Of a stretch of 40,465 bases of DNA, positions 1-7,457 are shown in pieces. Source of the DNA: Pseudomonadota bacterium. Lineage in GTDB: Bacteria; Pseudomonadota; Gammaproteobacteria; JAIEPX01. The notes below the pieces were generated by a model, which did no database searches, was not told where the DNA came from, and saw only the letters and a list, made by a program, of their open reading frames with translations. Location of the stretch: the NCBI GenBank assembly GCA_029777855.1, contig JAKORL010000103.1, positions 1 through 40,465 of the forward strand, read 5' to 3'. The translations under genes were made by a program, and so were the position numbers. Every line of letters begins with the position of its first letter. The stretch's first letter is position 1.

Positions 1-519
1 ATTAGGCACAAAGGTACCATTAACTGCAGTAAGATTGCCTTCTTGATTAAAATGCGCTTTCAGACTAGCGCCAAAAACGTCCAGACCTTGGTAAACTTGT
101 TGGTACGTAATGTGCTGCATACCCAGATCATCTTTTTCCACTTTGAGTGGTTTTAGCTCGGCATTTGGGCTCTGCATGCCGAATATATCACCCCTATCTT
201 TAAAGAATTGCATAGCATTATCCGCAAGAGAGACCTTGGGATCGCTTTTGTAGAGTATTTCACCCTCGGGGGCAGTCACAAAGCTCGCGCTCTTAGTAGC
301 GCTATTTTCGCTGACTTGCAACGAATTGCGTTTTGCAACCGTGGGTGAAGTATTTGAGTAAGTCGTCCCCGTTAAATTACTGGAAGGGAAGGCTTGATTC
401 TGTGCTACGGCAGGTTTGAGGCTGCCATTTAATTGGCTAGAGCCGGACTGCCAATGATAATAACCCAAAGCAGAGACTGCTACGATGGCCAAAATTGTAG
501 ATAGTCGAAACTTGTTCAT
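1..519 (-). CDS. Secreted M4 (thermolysin-like) metalloprotease, N-terminal propeptide part; runs off left edge
   Basis: An open frame of 173 codons runs from the ATG at 519 to base 1 with no stop, preceded by a GGGAG ribosome site. The product starts with a short basic stretch and a hydrophobic segment (LSTILAIVAVSALGYY, about residues 6-21), so it is a signal peptide or anchor. A low-complexity Ser/Thr linker follows. Residues about 85-173 look like the FTP propeptide domain of thermolysin/fungalysin-type proteases: DLGMQHITYQQVYQGLDVFG, then HFNQEGNLTAVNGTFVPN. In that family the propeptide is an intramolecular chaperone and inhibitor, and the mature zinc enzyme (HExxH) follows; that part lies outside the window. 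In Legionella-type bacteria such enzymes leave by type II secretion. It is divergent from ubiE. The M4 assignment rests on the propeptide only; a stand-alone FTP protein is possible. Confidence 0.78.
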   Translation of the reverse strand, partial: MNKFRLSTILAIVAVSALGYYHWQSGSSQLNGSLKPAVAQNQAFPSSNLTGTTYSNTSPTVAKRNSLQVSENSATKSASFVTAPEGEILYKSDPKVSLADNAMQFFKDRGDIFGMQSPNAELKPLKVEKDDLGMQHITYQQVYQGLDVFGASLKAHFNQEGNLTAVNGTFVPN

Positions 520-602
520 GATAAATCTCCCGTTGAAGGTTCATGCCACTTCTTGCGCCACATCGCTCATCTAAAGCTGAGATATGAAGTTTGTTCATAT
601 CC

Positions 603-631
603 TTGTCTGTGATTATAGCACATTTTAGTAT
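603..631 (+). promoter_or_regulatory. Possible weak promoter of the ubiE operon
   Basis: TTGTCT (603-608) and TAGTAT (626-631) are 17 bases apart; each matches the sigma70 consensus at four of six positions. The pair lies about 40 bases upstream of the ubiE ATG and overlaps the divergent protease promoter, so the two could interfere. Confidence 0.3.
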
Positions 632-638
632 TTGTCTA
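612..638 (-). promoter_or_regulatory. Putative extended -10 promoter of the M4 protease gene
   Basis: On the minus strand TGCTATAAT (plus 620-612) is a perfect -10 with the extended TG. TAGACA (plus 638-633) could serve as a -35 at the short spacing of 15. It lies about 95 bases upstream of the start codon, so the mRNA would have a leader of about 85 bases. Confidence 0.5.
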
Positions 639-668
639 TTTAATCTCTTTTTGTGGTAGGATTGAGTC

Positions 669-1430
669 ATGACAGAACATGACGACCAGCAACGAACAAC
701 TCACTTTGGATTCGAAGAAGTGCCCGTATCCGAGAAGGTAAATCGGGTCGCTGAGGTATTTCATAGTGTGGCAGATCATTACGATGTAATGAATGATCTT
801 ATGTCTTTTGGCGTCCATCGACTTTGGAAACGTTTCACGTTAGATATGTGCGCTCTTCGGCCGGGGCAAGCTGTGCTTGATGTGGCGGCAGGGACGGGTG
901 ATTTAACAATGGATCATGCTAAAAAAGTCGGCGACAAAGGAAGCGTGTTGATGACCGATATTAATCAATCGATGCTCGAAAAAGGCAGGGATCGATTAAT
1001 TAATGCAGGGGTTGGCAACAATGTACAATTTGTGCTTGCCGATGCTGAAGCATTGCCTTTCGATGATGATTATTTTGATTGTGTTACTATTGCTTTTGGA
1101 TTACGTAATGTCACAAATAAAGATCAAGCATTATTAGAAATGTCGCGTGTTTTAAAGCCTGGTGGTAAATGTATTATTCTTGAATTTTCTAAGCCTCATC
1201 ATGGATTATTTAATTCATTTTATGATTGGTATTCTTTCACTGTATTGCCATGGTTAGGTGAAAAAATAGCGCAAGATGCGGAGAGTTATCGTTATCTGGC
1301 TGAATCTATACGAATGCACCCCGATCAAGAAACATTACTAGGTATGATGAAAGAAGCAGATTTTAGTCGTTGTGATTATCATAATCTCTCTGGCGGAGTA
1401 GTGGCAGTGCACAGGGGATATAAAGCATGA
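669..1430 (+). CDS. ubiE: UbiE, demethylmenaquinone / 2-methoxy-6-polyprenyl-1,4-benzoquinol C-methyltransferase
   Basis: This SAM-dependent C-methyltransferase adds the ring methyl group in ubiquinone synthesis (and in menaquinone synthesis where present). The 253-residue length is normal for UbiE. Family marks are [20 protein letters not shown] near the N-terminus, the SAM-binding motif [11 protein letters not shown] (residues about 70-80), an acidic MTDIN after strand 2, DAEALPF, and the UbiE-type [16 protein letters not shown] ribosome site precedes the ATG. It is the first gene of a tight operon: its TGA overlaps the ATG of ubiJ by four bases, and ubiB follows. This ubiE-ubiJ-ubiB order is the usual gammaproteobacterial one. 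The call is secure. Confidence 0.96.
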   Translation: MTEHDDQQRTTHFGFEEVPVSEKVNRVAEVFHSVADHYDVMNDLMSFGVHRLWKRFTLDMCALRPGQAVLDVAAGTGDLTMDHAKKVGDKGSVLMTDINQSMLEKGRDRLINAGVGNNVQFVLADAEALPFDDDYFDCVTIAFGLRNVTNKDQALLEMSRVLKPGGKCIILEFSKPHHGLFNSFYDWYSFTVLPWLGEKIAQDAESYRYLAESIRMHPDQETLLGMMKEADFSRCDYHNLSGGVVAVHRGYKA

Positions 1431-2008
1431 TAACCACATTGTTTGATTGGGCTAGCAGTCAGATTTTGAGTTTTGATCCTGAAGTAAAATCTGAATTGTC
1501 TTCTTTAGCGGGAAAATTAATTAAAGTTGAGCTGACAGGATTAAACTTTTCATTTTATCTACAACCTACGCTTACTGGATTGCAGTGTTATTTTTCTTCC
1601 GAAAAAAATCCTGATGCTGTAATTATTGGGACTCCAATTGCCTTAACAATGCAAACATTGAATCAAAAGTTTGGATGGCCTACTAAACCAAGCGGTGTTG
1701 AAATTCAGGGAGATGCATCGTTAGTGCATCAATTAACATTATTAATGAAGAAGTTTCGTATTGACTGGGAAGAGATCATTGCGCAAGCTATGGGTGATCG
1801 GGTTGCGCAACATGTGGGCAGCGTCGTGCGAAAGATGAATGGATACGCTACAGATATCACTGCGCGTTTTCAATCCAACGCCGCAGATTATATTCAAGAA
1901 GAATTACGATTATTGCCACCTCAAGAGGAAGTTAAGGATTTTATGTCGGATGTGGATGAGCTACGTGACCGGGTAGAACGTTTATTAGCGACTTTAAAGG
2001 AAGCTTGA
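1427..2008 (+). CDS. ubiJ: UbiJ, ubiquinone biosynthesis accessory factor (SCP2 lipid-binding domain)
   Basis: UbiJ is a soluble accessory protein that binds the hydrophobic ubiquinone intermediates through an N-terminal SCP2 (sterol carrier) domain and helps the O2-dependent Ubi enzymes. Here residues about 10-115 form the SCP2-like part, including [11 protein letters not shown] and [20 protein letters not shown], the usual IxGDxxLxxxL pattern. The C-terminal part ends in a helical segment ([20 protein letters not shown]) typical of UbiJ. Its length (193) and its place between ubiE and ubiB, with an ATGA overlap to ubiE and a one-base gap to ubiB, support the name. Its known partner UbiK is encoded at 19162. 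Confidence 0.93.
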   Translation: MITTLFDWASSQILSFDPEVKSELSSLAGKLIKVELTGLNFSFYLQPTLTGLQCYFSSEKNPDAVIIGTPIALTMQTLNQKFGWPTKPSGVEIQGDASLVHQLTLLMKKFRIDWEEIIAQAMGDRVAQHVGSVVRKMNGYATDITARFQSNAADYIQEELRLLPPQEEVKDFMSDVDELRDRVERLLATLKEA

Positions 2009-2009
2009 A

Positions 2010-3665
2010 ATGAAATGGATCATTCAATTTTGGCGATTAATGACGATTCAATACATCCTCGTTAAACACGGGATCGATCGTGTTGTTTTTACAGTGCCTG
2101 GTTTAGAGCGTTGGCAATTTTTGAGTTATTTAAATCCTTGGAATTTGTTTAGAAATAAATCAAGAAGCGACGCGGAGTCTATTCGATTAGCGCTGGAAGC
2201 ATTGGGCCCTATTTTTGTAAAATTTGGACAACTTTTATCAACTCGCCCTGATATTATTCCCGACGATATAGTGGCAGAACTGTCTAAGCTGCAAGATCAA
2301 GTGCCGCCTTTTGCGGGGGAGCTTGCACAAAAAATAGTTGAAAAATCCTATGGAAAGCCAGTCTCAGAGGTTTTTTCTGAATTTGATTTAACCCCACTCG
2401 CATCTGCTTCAATTTCGCAAGTGCATGCCGCAAAGTTGAAAACAGGCGAATCAGTTGTGGTAAAAGTACTCCGTCCTGATATTTTAAAACTAATAAAACA
2501 TGATATAGCCTTGATGTATTTGGTGGCTCGTTTAACGACTCGATTTTGGTCGGAAGGTTATCGATTAAGACCCATGGAAGTTGTAGCGGAATTCGAACAA
2601 ACCATTAAAGATGAATTGGATATGATGCGTGAGGCGGCAAACGCATCTCAGCTTCGACGTAATTTTACAGGGTCATCGTTACTAGTCGTTCCAAAGGTTT
2701 ATTGGGATTATTGTCGTGGTGATATTTTAGTATTAGAACGCATTGATGGTATTCCTGTTTCCGATATTGAGCAGTTAAAAAGTCAAAAATTCGATCTAAA
2801 AAAATTAGCTGAAACAGGCGTGGAAATATTTTTTACGCAAGTTTTCAGGGATAGTTTTTTTCATGCCGATATGCATCCTGGAAATATTTTTGTTTCACGT
2901 CATAATCCAGAAAACCCTCATTATATAGCCGTTGATTTTGGTATAATGGGTACGCTGAGTCCTTTAGATCAGCGTTATATCGCTGAGAATTTGTTGGCGT
3001 TCTTTAGGCGAGATTATCGTCAAGTGGCGATATTGCATTTGGAGTCAGGATGGGTTCCTTCTGATACTCGCATTGATGCATTTGAAGCTGCAATTCGTTG
3101 TGTTTGTGAGCCCATTTTCGAAAAACCTCTCAAAGAAATTTCTTTTGGAAAATTACTGTTGAGATTATTTCAAACAGCTGGTCGATTTAATATGACTGTT
3201 CAGCCTCAGTTATTGCTATTACAAAAGACGTTGTTAAATATAGAAGGTTTGGGTCGACAATTATATCCTGATTTGGATTTATGGTCGACGGCGTTGCCCT
3301 TTCTTGAGCGTTGGATGCAAGAGCGAATAGGGGTGAAAGCCTTGGCTCGTAATGTGGTCGATCGAGCGCCAGGTTGGGCAGAAAAGCTTACTGATATGCC
3401 TGATCTTGTTTATCGAGCTATTCAGGAGCATTTACAGATAATGCGTATGGCGCCTAAATCAAGTTTAGAAGCTCGAGAATTGCCAAAATCGCCTTTGAAG
3501 CGATTAATATTTGGGAGCGGAGTTGCATTTATTGCTGCGTCACTCATTAGTTTATGGTTTGCTGATAGTCAATTAGAATTACGAACGGCCGCTAGTTGGT
3601 TTGTTAGTGGTTTTGGGGTTTTTTTATTGCTTATTTCAACTTTGATGGATCGAAAGTCTATTTAA
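2010..3665 (+). CDS. ubiB: UbiB, atypical kinase-like ATPase of ubiquinone biosynthesis
   Basis: UbiB is the bacterial ADCK/COQ8 relative, a membrane-anchored protein-kinase-like ATPase needed for ubiquinone synthesis, possibly to extract lipid intermediates from the membrane. The marks are all present: the UbiB-specific KxGQ motif (KFGQ at residue 71), the Ala-rich nucleotide loop ASASIS (131-136) that replaces the kinase P-loop, the ATP lysine K152, the catalytic-loop HADMHPGN (D287, N292) and the metal-binding VDFG (D309). Two hydrophobic segments near the C-terminus (about 495-515 and 527-545) anchor it in the inner membrane. The length of 551 is close to E. coli UbiB. It is third in the ubi operon and is followed after 18 bases by a small gene. 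Confidence 0.96.
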   Translation: MKWIIQFWRLMTIQYILVKHGIDRVVFTVPGLERWQFLSYLNPWNLFRNKSRSDAESIRLALEALGPIFVKFGQLLSTRPDIIPDDIVAELSKLQDQVPPFAGELAQKIVEKSYGKPVSEVFSEFDLTPLASASISQVHAAKLKTGESVVVKVLRPDILKLIKHDIALMYLVARLTTRFWSEGYRLRPMEVVAEFEQTIKDELDMMREAANASQLRRNFTGSSLLVVPKVYWDYCRGDILVLERIDGIPVSDIEQLKSQKFDLKKLAETGVEIFFTQVFRDSFFHADMHPGNIFVSRHNPENPHYIAVDFGIMGTLSPLDQRYIAENLLAFFRRDYRQVAILHLESGWVPSDTRIDAFEAAIRCVCEPIFEKPLKEISFGKLLLRLFQTAGRFNMTVQPQLLLLQKTLLNIEGLGRQLYPDLDLWSTALPFLERWMQERIGVKALARNVVDRAPGWAEKLTDMPDLVYRAIQEHLQIMRMAPKSSLEARELPKSPLKRLIFGSGVAFIAASLISLWFADSQLELRTAASWFVSGFGVFLLLISTLMDRKSI

Positions 3666-3683
3666 TGGGTGAGACTATAGGTA

Positions 3684-4022
3684 ATGGCTCGTAAAATTAA
3701 AGTTCAATTTAAACGTAAACTCAGTGAACTACTGGGTGCAGGCCACAGTAAATTTGGCAAAGTAAAATTGCGAAAGCCGTATCGTGATGAAGATGAGGGG
3801 GGCGGTGCAGCTTCAGGACTTCGTTTAGATTCACATCCATTGTTTGCGAATTTACCTGATGGGGCTGATTCCGATTTATCTAGCATTGCGAGTAATAATG
3901 CTTACAGTGAGGATGCAGCAAAAGAACGTGTAAACGAAGCTTCTCCAGAATTACAGATGCAGCCAGTGTTGCAGAAAGAATTGAACCCTAGTTTTAATCC
4001 TAAACCTGATATTGGGCCATAG
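3684..4022 (+). CDS. Small charged protein of unknown function in the ubi operon
   Basis: I do not recognise this 112-residue protein. The N-terminal 35 residues are strongly basic (MARKIKVQFKRKLSELLG, then KFGKVKLRKPYR); a short acidic/Gly stretch (DEDEGGG) follows, and the rest is polar, Ser/Asn/Glu rich and probably disordered. There is no signal peptide or membrane segment. It is not TatA, which follows ubiB in some gammaproteobacteria, because it has no N-terminal membrane helix. It sits 18 bases after ubiB and ends five bases before the ankyrin gene, so it is very likely co-transcribed with both. A basic N-terminus followed by a flexible tail would suit nucleic-acid or membrane binding, but that is a guess. 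Confidence 0.7.
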   Translation: MARKIKVQFKRKLSELLGAGHSKFGKVKLRKPYRDEDEGGGAASGLRLDSHPLFANLPDGADSDLSSIASNNAYSEDAAKERVNEASPELQMQPVLQKELNPSFNPKPDIGP

Positions 4023-4027
4023 TCGTT

Positions 4028-5428
4028 ATGAAAACACTTTCCGATGCCATTATTTACGGTACCAATGATTTAGTCGCTCAAGCTGTTAGCGCAGGGGCAA
4101 CTTTGGATGAAATTGATAATTATGGTTATACACCCATAGTTCAGTGTGCAATTGTCAATAGCGTAGAAAAAGCCAAAATTCTTCTTGATGCCGGGGCAAA
4201 AGTAGATTTTGATGATCTTACTGGCCGAACTGCATTACATTGGGCTGCTGATAATGGAAATGTTGAATTATGCAAATTGCTCTTGAGCAAAGGCGCAAAT
4301 CCAAATGCATATACTCGCTCAAGTCAGTCCGTCTTAGTGATGCCCTTGCTACGACATAATGAGCCTATTAAGAAACTATTATACCAATATGGTGCAATGC
4401 TACCTTTTGCACAAGATTTTATTAATGGTAAATTATTGGGCCATCGATTTGAGCTCGAAGGTCGCGTTGATGTTATTGATTACGAGGGGGCTTTTGTAGA
4501 AATCGAGTTTGAAGGGTTTTATCTAGAATTTACTATAGCATTGGTCCTTGAGTCTATAATGCAATTTAAAAATAATTTTGCCGCTAAACACCTGAAGCCC
4601 TATTTCGATCATTTTAATATCATTATCGATGCTCTTTATGCCGCCTCACGTTTAATTAAATATCAACACTACATGATTGATGTGAAAGAGCATCAAGATG
4701 AGATTGATAGATTAATTAACCGAACGCCTTTAGTAATTCCTGTTGTATATTCAGGGCATGCAATATGTTTTATAACATTTGGAGATTTTTTAATTCGCTG
4801 TGATCGCGGAGAATATGGGCGTGATAATGGTACTGTGATAATTTTTAAAATGAGTCACCCCCAGCGAATGACAAAAGAATTTATTCGTAGTTTAATTTAT
4901 AGTCGTCAAGATAAACGAACTATCGATGAGGGATTGCCTCAGCATCTTGGGTTGAAAGTGGTAGGTACTATGCCTTTATCTGAACAAATTTCAGGTAATT
5001 GTACCTGGGCTAATATTGAAGCTGTGATGCCAACATTGCTTTTTTTATTATTATTGCAATCTCAAAGAGGCTCTAAAGGCTTTGATATGCGCAAGGCTCA
5101 ACAAGAAGCTCTAGAAATTTATGATGAATGGTTGGCGTTTGATAAAGATCGCGCACTGACCTTTTGTATGCAAAGTTTTTATCAAGTGAATCCCGCGCGT
5201 AAAGCAACGAAAGCAGCAATTGTAGCCGCAGTGCTTTTTCAGGATTATAATTACGATAGTCCAGCTGATCGCGAGCGCGCTGAAAAAATGATACCCATTC
5301 TCACCCATCCTGATTACGTCTATATCTTGAAAGTCTATGTTGAAGTATTTCAGTACGATCGAGATAATCCGTTGTTTCAGAATCTAATGAAGTTTGTCGA
5401 TTATTTTGAGATCGATTTAAATCGTTAG
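4028..5428 (+). CDS. Ankyrin-repeat protein resembling the AnkH/LegA3 effector family, with a possible cysteine-protease-like fold
   Basis: A 466-residue protein. Residues about 1-125 hold three to four ankyrin repeats; the clearest are YGYTPIVQCAI...KILLDAGAKVD (33-60) and GRTALHWAADNGNVELCKLL (66-85) with SKGANPNA. Residues about 140-466 are a separate domain without signal peptide or membrane helix. It contains, in order, H244 (YSGHAICF), D259 (IRCDRGEYG), Q320 and C325 (SEQISGNCTWAN), the His-Asp-Gln-Cys order of clan CE cysteine proteases. From memory, the Legionella type IV effector AnkH/LegA3 has this make-up, ankyrin repeats plus a cysteine-protease-like fold, and is widely conserved in Legionellales. 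That match is my recollection of the family, not a search. The gene starts five bases after the small ubi-operon gene with only a weak ribosome site. Secretion and any catalysis are inferred. Confidence 0.85.
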   Translation: MKTLSDAIIYGTNDLVAQAVSAGATLDEIDNYGYTPIVQCAIVNSVEKAKILLDAGAKVDFDDLTGRTALHWAADNGNVELCKLLLSKGANPNAYTRSSQSVLVMPLLRHNEPIKKLLYQYGAMLPFAQDFINGKLLGHRFELEGRVDVIDYEGAFVEIEFEGFYLEFTIALVLESIMQFKNNFAAKHLKPYFDHFNIIIDALYAASRLIKYQHYMIDVKEHQDEIDRLINRTPLVIPVVYSGHAICFITFGDFLIRCDRGEYGRDNGTVIIFKMSHPQRMTKEFIRSLIYSRQDKRTIDEGLPQHLGLKVVGTMPLSEQISGNCTWANIEAVMPTLLFLLLLQSQRGSKGFDMRKAQQEALEIYDEWLAFDKDRALTFCMQSFYQVNPARKATKAAIVAAVLFQDYNYDSPADRERAEKMIPILTHPDYVYILKVYVEVFQYDRDNPLFQNLMKFVDYFEIDLNR

Positions 5429-5443
5429 TTTAATCTGTGTTTT

Positions 5444-6013
5444 TCAGAATTGTTGCTTTAGTTGTTTGCTAGAGATTTGGGTAATCTCATGTTGTGATTT
5501 TTTGATGGCATTTAATTTGTTGTTAAAAAAAGCTGAGTTCAGTTTCTCTTTTGTAGCGCATTTTTTTGATGAGATTAAGTCTTGGATAATCACTTTGATC
5601 TTGAAGCTGAATTGGGTTGGGGCAAAGATGGATGCAGAGTTTTTGTTATGGCTAGGCGTTTTCTTTCTTGGCTCCTCTTTTTTGTATGTTGGTTTTGGTG
5701 TGGGGTGAGGTGAGGGTTCCATTTTATTGCCAGACCGCCCCCTGATTACATTCGTATTTCGAATTTCAAACAGCTCCTGATTGCCGAATACAACTTGATC
5801 ATTATCGACTAAAACTCGGTCGATCACGCCAGACATTTTAGAATATATAGAAAGGGTGGTATTGTTGAAATGTAGTTTTGCAAGTTCAGTTCCTATAAAG
5901 ACAGGTGCTCCGCGTACTTTTAAAAGCTCTACTTTTGCTAATTTAATTATAATTGGCACGTAGACACAGTGATGTTTGGTTGCGTCATGTTCAGTCGTTA
6001 AGTTGTTGGTCAT
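5444..6013 (-). CDS. Orphan protein with a degenerate lipoyl/biotinyl-like domain
   Basis: A 189-residue protein if started at the ATG at 6013, which has AAAGG seven bases upstream; a TTG two codons earlier lies too close to that site. Residues about 15-85 have the rhythm of a lipoyl domain: VYVPIIIKLAKVELLKVRG, IGTELAKL, then SGVIDRVLVDNDQVVFGNQE and LFEI. The hairpin where lipoylated domains carry DKA reads FNNTT, so the modifiable lysine is absent. The rest is a Pro/Lys/Ser-rich linker and a basic tail (about 125-189). It converges with the ankyrin gene (15 bases between stop codons). No enzyme domain is fused to it. I cannot assign a function; an adaptor or a relic of a membrane-fusion or acyltransferase protein is possible. 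Confidence 0.65.
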   Translation of the reverse strand: MTNNLTTEHDATKHHCVYVPIIIKLAKVELLKVRGAPVFIGTELAKLHFNNTTLSIYSKMSGVIDRVLVDNDQVVFGNQELFEIRNTNVIRGRSGNKMEPSPHPTPKPTYKKEEPRKKTPSHNKNSASIFAPTQFSFKIKVIIQDLISSKKCATKEKLNSAFFNNKLNAIKKSQHEITQISSKQLKQQF

Positions 6014-6067
6014 TATCAAACCTTTGGATTTATACTCAGTAATACTATTTGAGGGTGGGTCCTAAAT

Positions 6068-6775
6068 GTGATACTTTCATTAATCATACCCTGCAAAAGT
6101 GATATAAAGATGCAAAAGCAGCTAAATGCTACCATAGTTATAGATGTTTTTCGAGCTTTTTCAACAGCTTGTTATATATTAGCTGACTCTCCAGCACGTT
6201 ATTTTTTGGCGACCGATACTCCCACAATTATGCGGTTAGCTAATAAATTCCCAAATGCGATTCTGGTGGGTAAGCCAGAAATCGGTTGTGAATTAAAATA
6301 TGATGTTCCAAATTCGCCAACAAGGATTAAGGAAATTGATCTCAAAAACAGAATAATTTTGCACCGTACAGAGGCGGGTGCCAAAGGTGTTATGAGCGCT
6401 CTTGAAGATTCAGAATCATTGGTATTTGTGGCCAGTTTTCTTAATGCTGACGCTACCGTCCAGGAATTAAAAAGGCTGAAGATTTCGAATATCAAACTGC
6501 AGCCGATGGGGCATGAAGGTAAAACTTCTTCACTTGAAGATGATGTGTGTGCAAAATATATTGAAGCTTTGTTCAATGGCCAGTTAATCGATGTAAATGA
6601 ATATTATGGAGAGATTCGTAATAATGCAGGAAAGTACTTTTTTCAAGATGACCAATGGCAATATCCTTTTCAAGACTTTGATTGTTGTCTTCAGTTAGAG
6701 TCGTGTCATTTTGCTATTCAGGCTCTAAGAAATGAGAATTATGCTTGTCTAAGACAGTGCGATGTAGTTCTCTAA
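6068..6775 (+). CDS. ComB-family 2-phosphosulfolactate phosphatase-like protein
   Basis: ComB-family proteins are Mg-dependent phosphatases; the founding member removes phosphate from 2-phosphosulfolactate in coenzyme M synthesis. This 235-residue protein has the family marks in order: VIDVFRAFSTA (24-34; normally DVLRAxTT), a GKPEIGCELKYDVPNSP stretch (68-84; normally GExxG...GNSP), ILHRTEAGAKGVMSA (97-111; normally TTNGTxAL), a SFLNA (123-127) and LEDDVCAKY (156-164). No other coenzyme M gene is in view, so the substrate may be different. The start is GTG at 6068 after GAGGGTGGG. The last 62 bases overlap, on the opposite strand, the 3' end of the deacetylase gene. It may belong functionally with the neighbouring glycan operon. 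Confidence 0.75.
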   Translation: MILSLIIPCKSDIKMQKQLNATIVIDVFRAFSTACYILADSPARYFLATDTPTIMRLANKFPNAILVGKPEIGCELKYDVPNSPTRIKEIDLKNRIILHRTEAGAKGVMSALEDSESLVFVASFLNADATVQELKRLKISNIKLQPMGHEGKTSSLEDDVCAKYIEALFNGQLIDVNEYYGEIRNNAGKYFFQDDQWQYPFQDFDCCLQLESCHFAIQALRNENYACLRQCDVVL

Positions 6776-7457
6776 GAGAGGAAAATTGAGGGGAAAGAGC
6801 AATTAGATCTTCAATAAAATCACGTACACCCCTTCCTTTAAATCTTAAGCCATCTAGTGAGCGTGTATTCATGGTGTTCCATGATTCTCTTGTAGAAGAA
6901 TTCTTAATATTGACCATGTAGTCGAAGTTGGGTGTATTAAGGACAAGGTGCATTGGGTGTACAACAATTACCTTAGGTGTGGGGTGAGTGAGTTTTTTTT
7001 CTAGTTCATGGGTGATTTCAAGTGGGTATTTATGCCAAAGATAGGCGCCATCCTCTAAAAATATTGGGTATTCTATTAGGCCTGATCTGTCTCGAAACGG
7101 TGAGAGCAATTCTAAATTGGTGCATACATTAGAAATAATTTCCATGCCGCTCTTCAGCATGGCCTGTTTAGATTCATTGCATGCCCCGAACCTGTGACAT
7201 CTAAAGGCATTAATGTTATGTGGTAGATCCTTAATGAATTTTACAACTTCATTGATGGATCTGCCATGAGAAGAGTTATGGCCAAAAAACGGATGAAGTC
7301 CAATATCTACCGACGTAATAGCCTTTTCAATGGCTCTAGAATGATGGGTATTGAAAATAGTTGGTTTGATGTTGTGGTTGTAAAAAAATAATAACGTTTC
7401 TTCAATAGCCGCTTCGCTAGCCCAGTCTATATCAATTGTGAATATTAGGCTGTTCAT
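6714..7457 (-). CDS. Polysaccharide deacetylase-like protein, WbmS type
   Basis: A 247-residue soluble protein resembling the WbmS group of polysaccharide deacetylases found in O-antigen loci. It opens with FTIDIDWA (residues 6-13; D9 and D11 would be the metal/base aspartates), then FNTHHS (35-40, the HxxxH-like site reduced to HH), IGLHPFFGHNSSHG (52-65) and FRCHRFGAC (85-93). These His/Asp patches fit a metal-dependent de-N-acetylase barrel. Its substrate would be an acetylated amino sugar on a nucleotide, lipid or oligosaccharide. It is the last gene of the wecB operon; its start overlaps the radical SAM gene by four bases and its 3' end overlaps the ComB gene antisense by 62 bases. Confidence 0.75.
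   Translation of the reverse strand: MNSLIFTIDIDWASEAAIEETLLFFYNHNIKPTIFNTHHSRAIEKAITSVDIGLHPFFGHNSSHGRSINEVVKFIKDLPHNINAFRCHRFGACNESKQAMLKSGMEIISNVCTNLELLSPFRDRSGLIEYPIFLEDGAYLWHKYPLEITHELEKKLTHPTPKVIVVHPMHLVLNTPNFDYMVNIKNSSTRESWNTMNTRSLDGLRFKGRGVRDFIEDLIALSPQFSSLRELHRTVLDKHNSHFLEPE

Noticed and set aside
437..670. Minus-strand open frame (77 codons) over the protease gene start
   Set aside because: It overlaps the signal-peptide codons and promoter of the M4 protease gene in another frame and has no protein-like features.
5466..5708. Plus-strand open frame (80 codons) with hydrophobic stretches
   Set aside because: It is antisense to the Lys/Pro-rich part of the lipoyl-like gene; its hydrophobicity is the mirror of that composition and there is no ribosome site.
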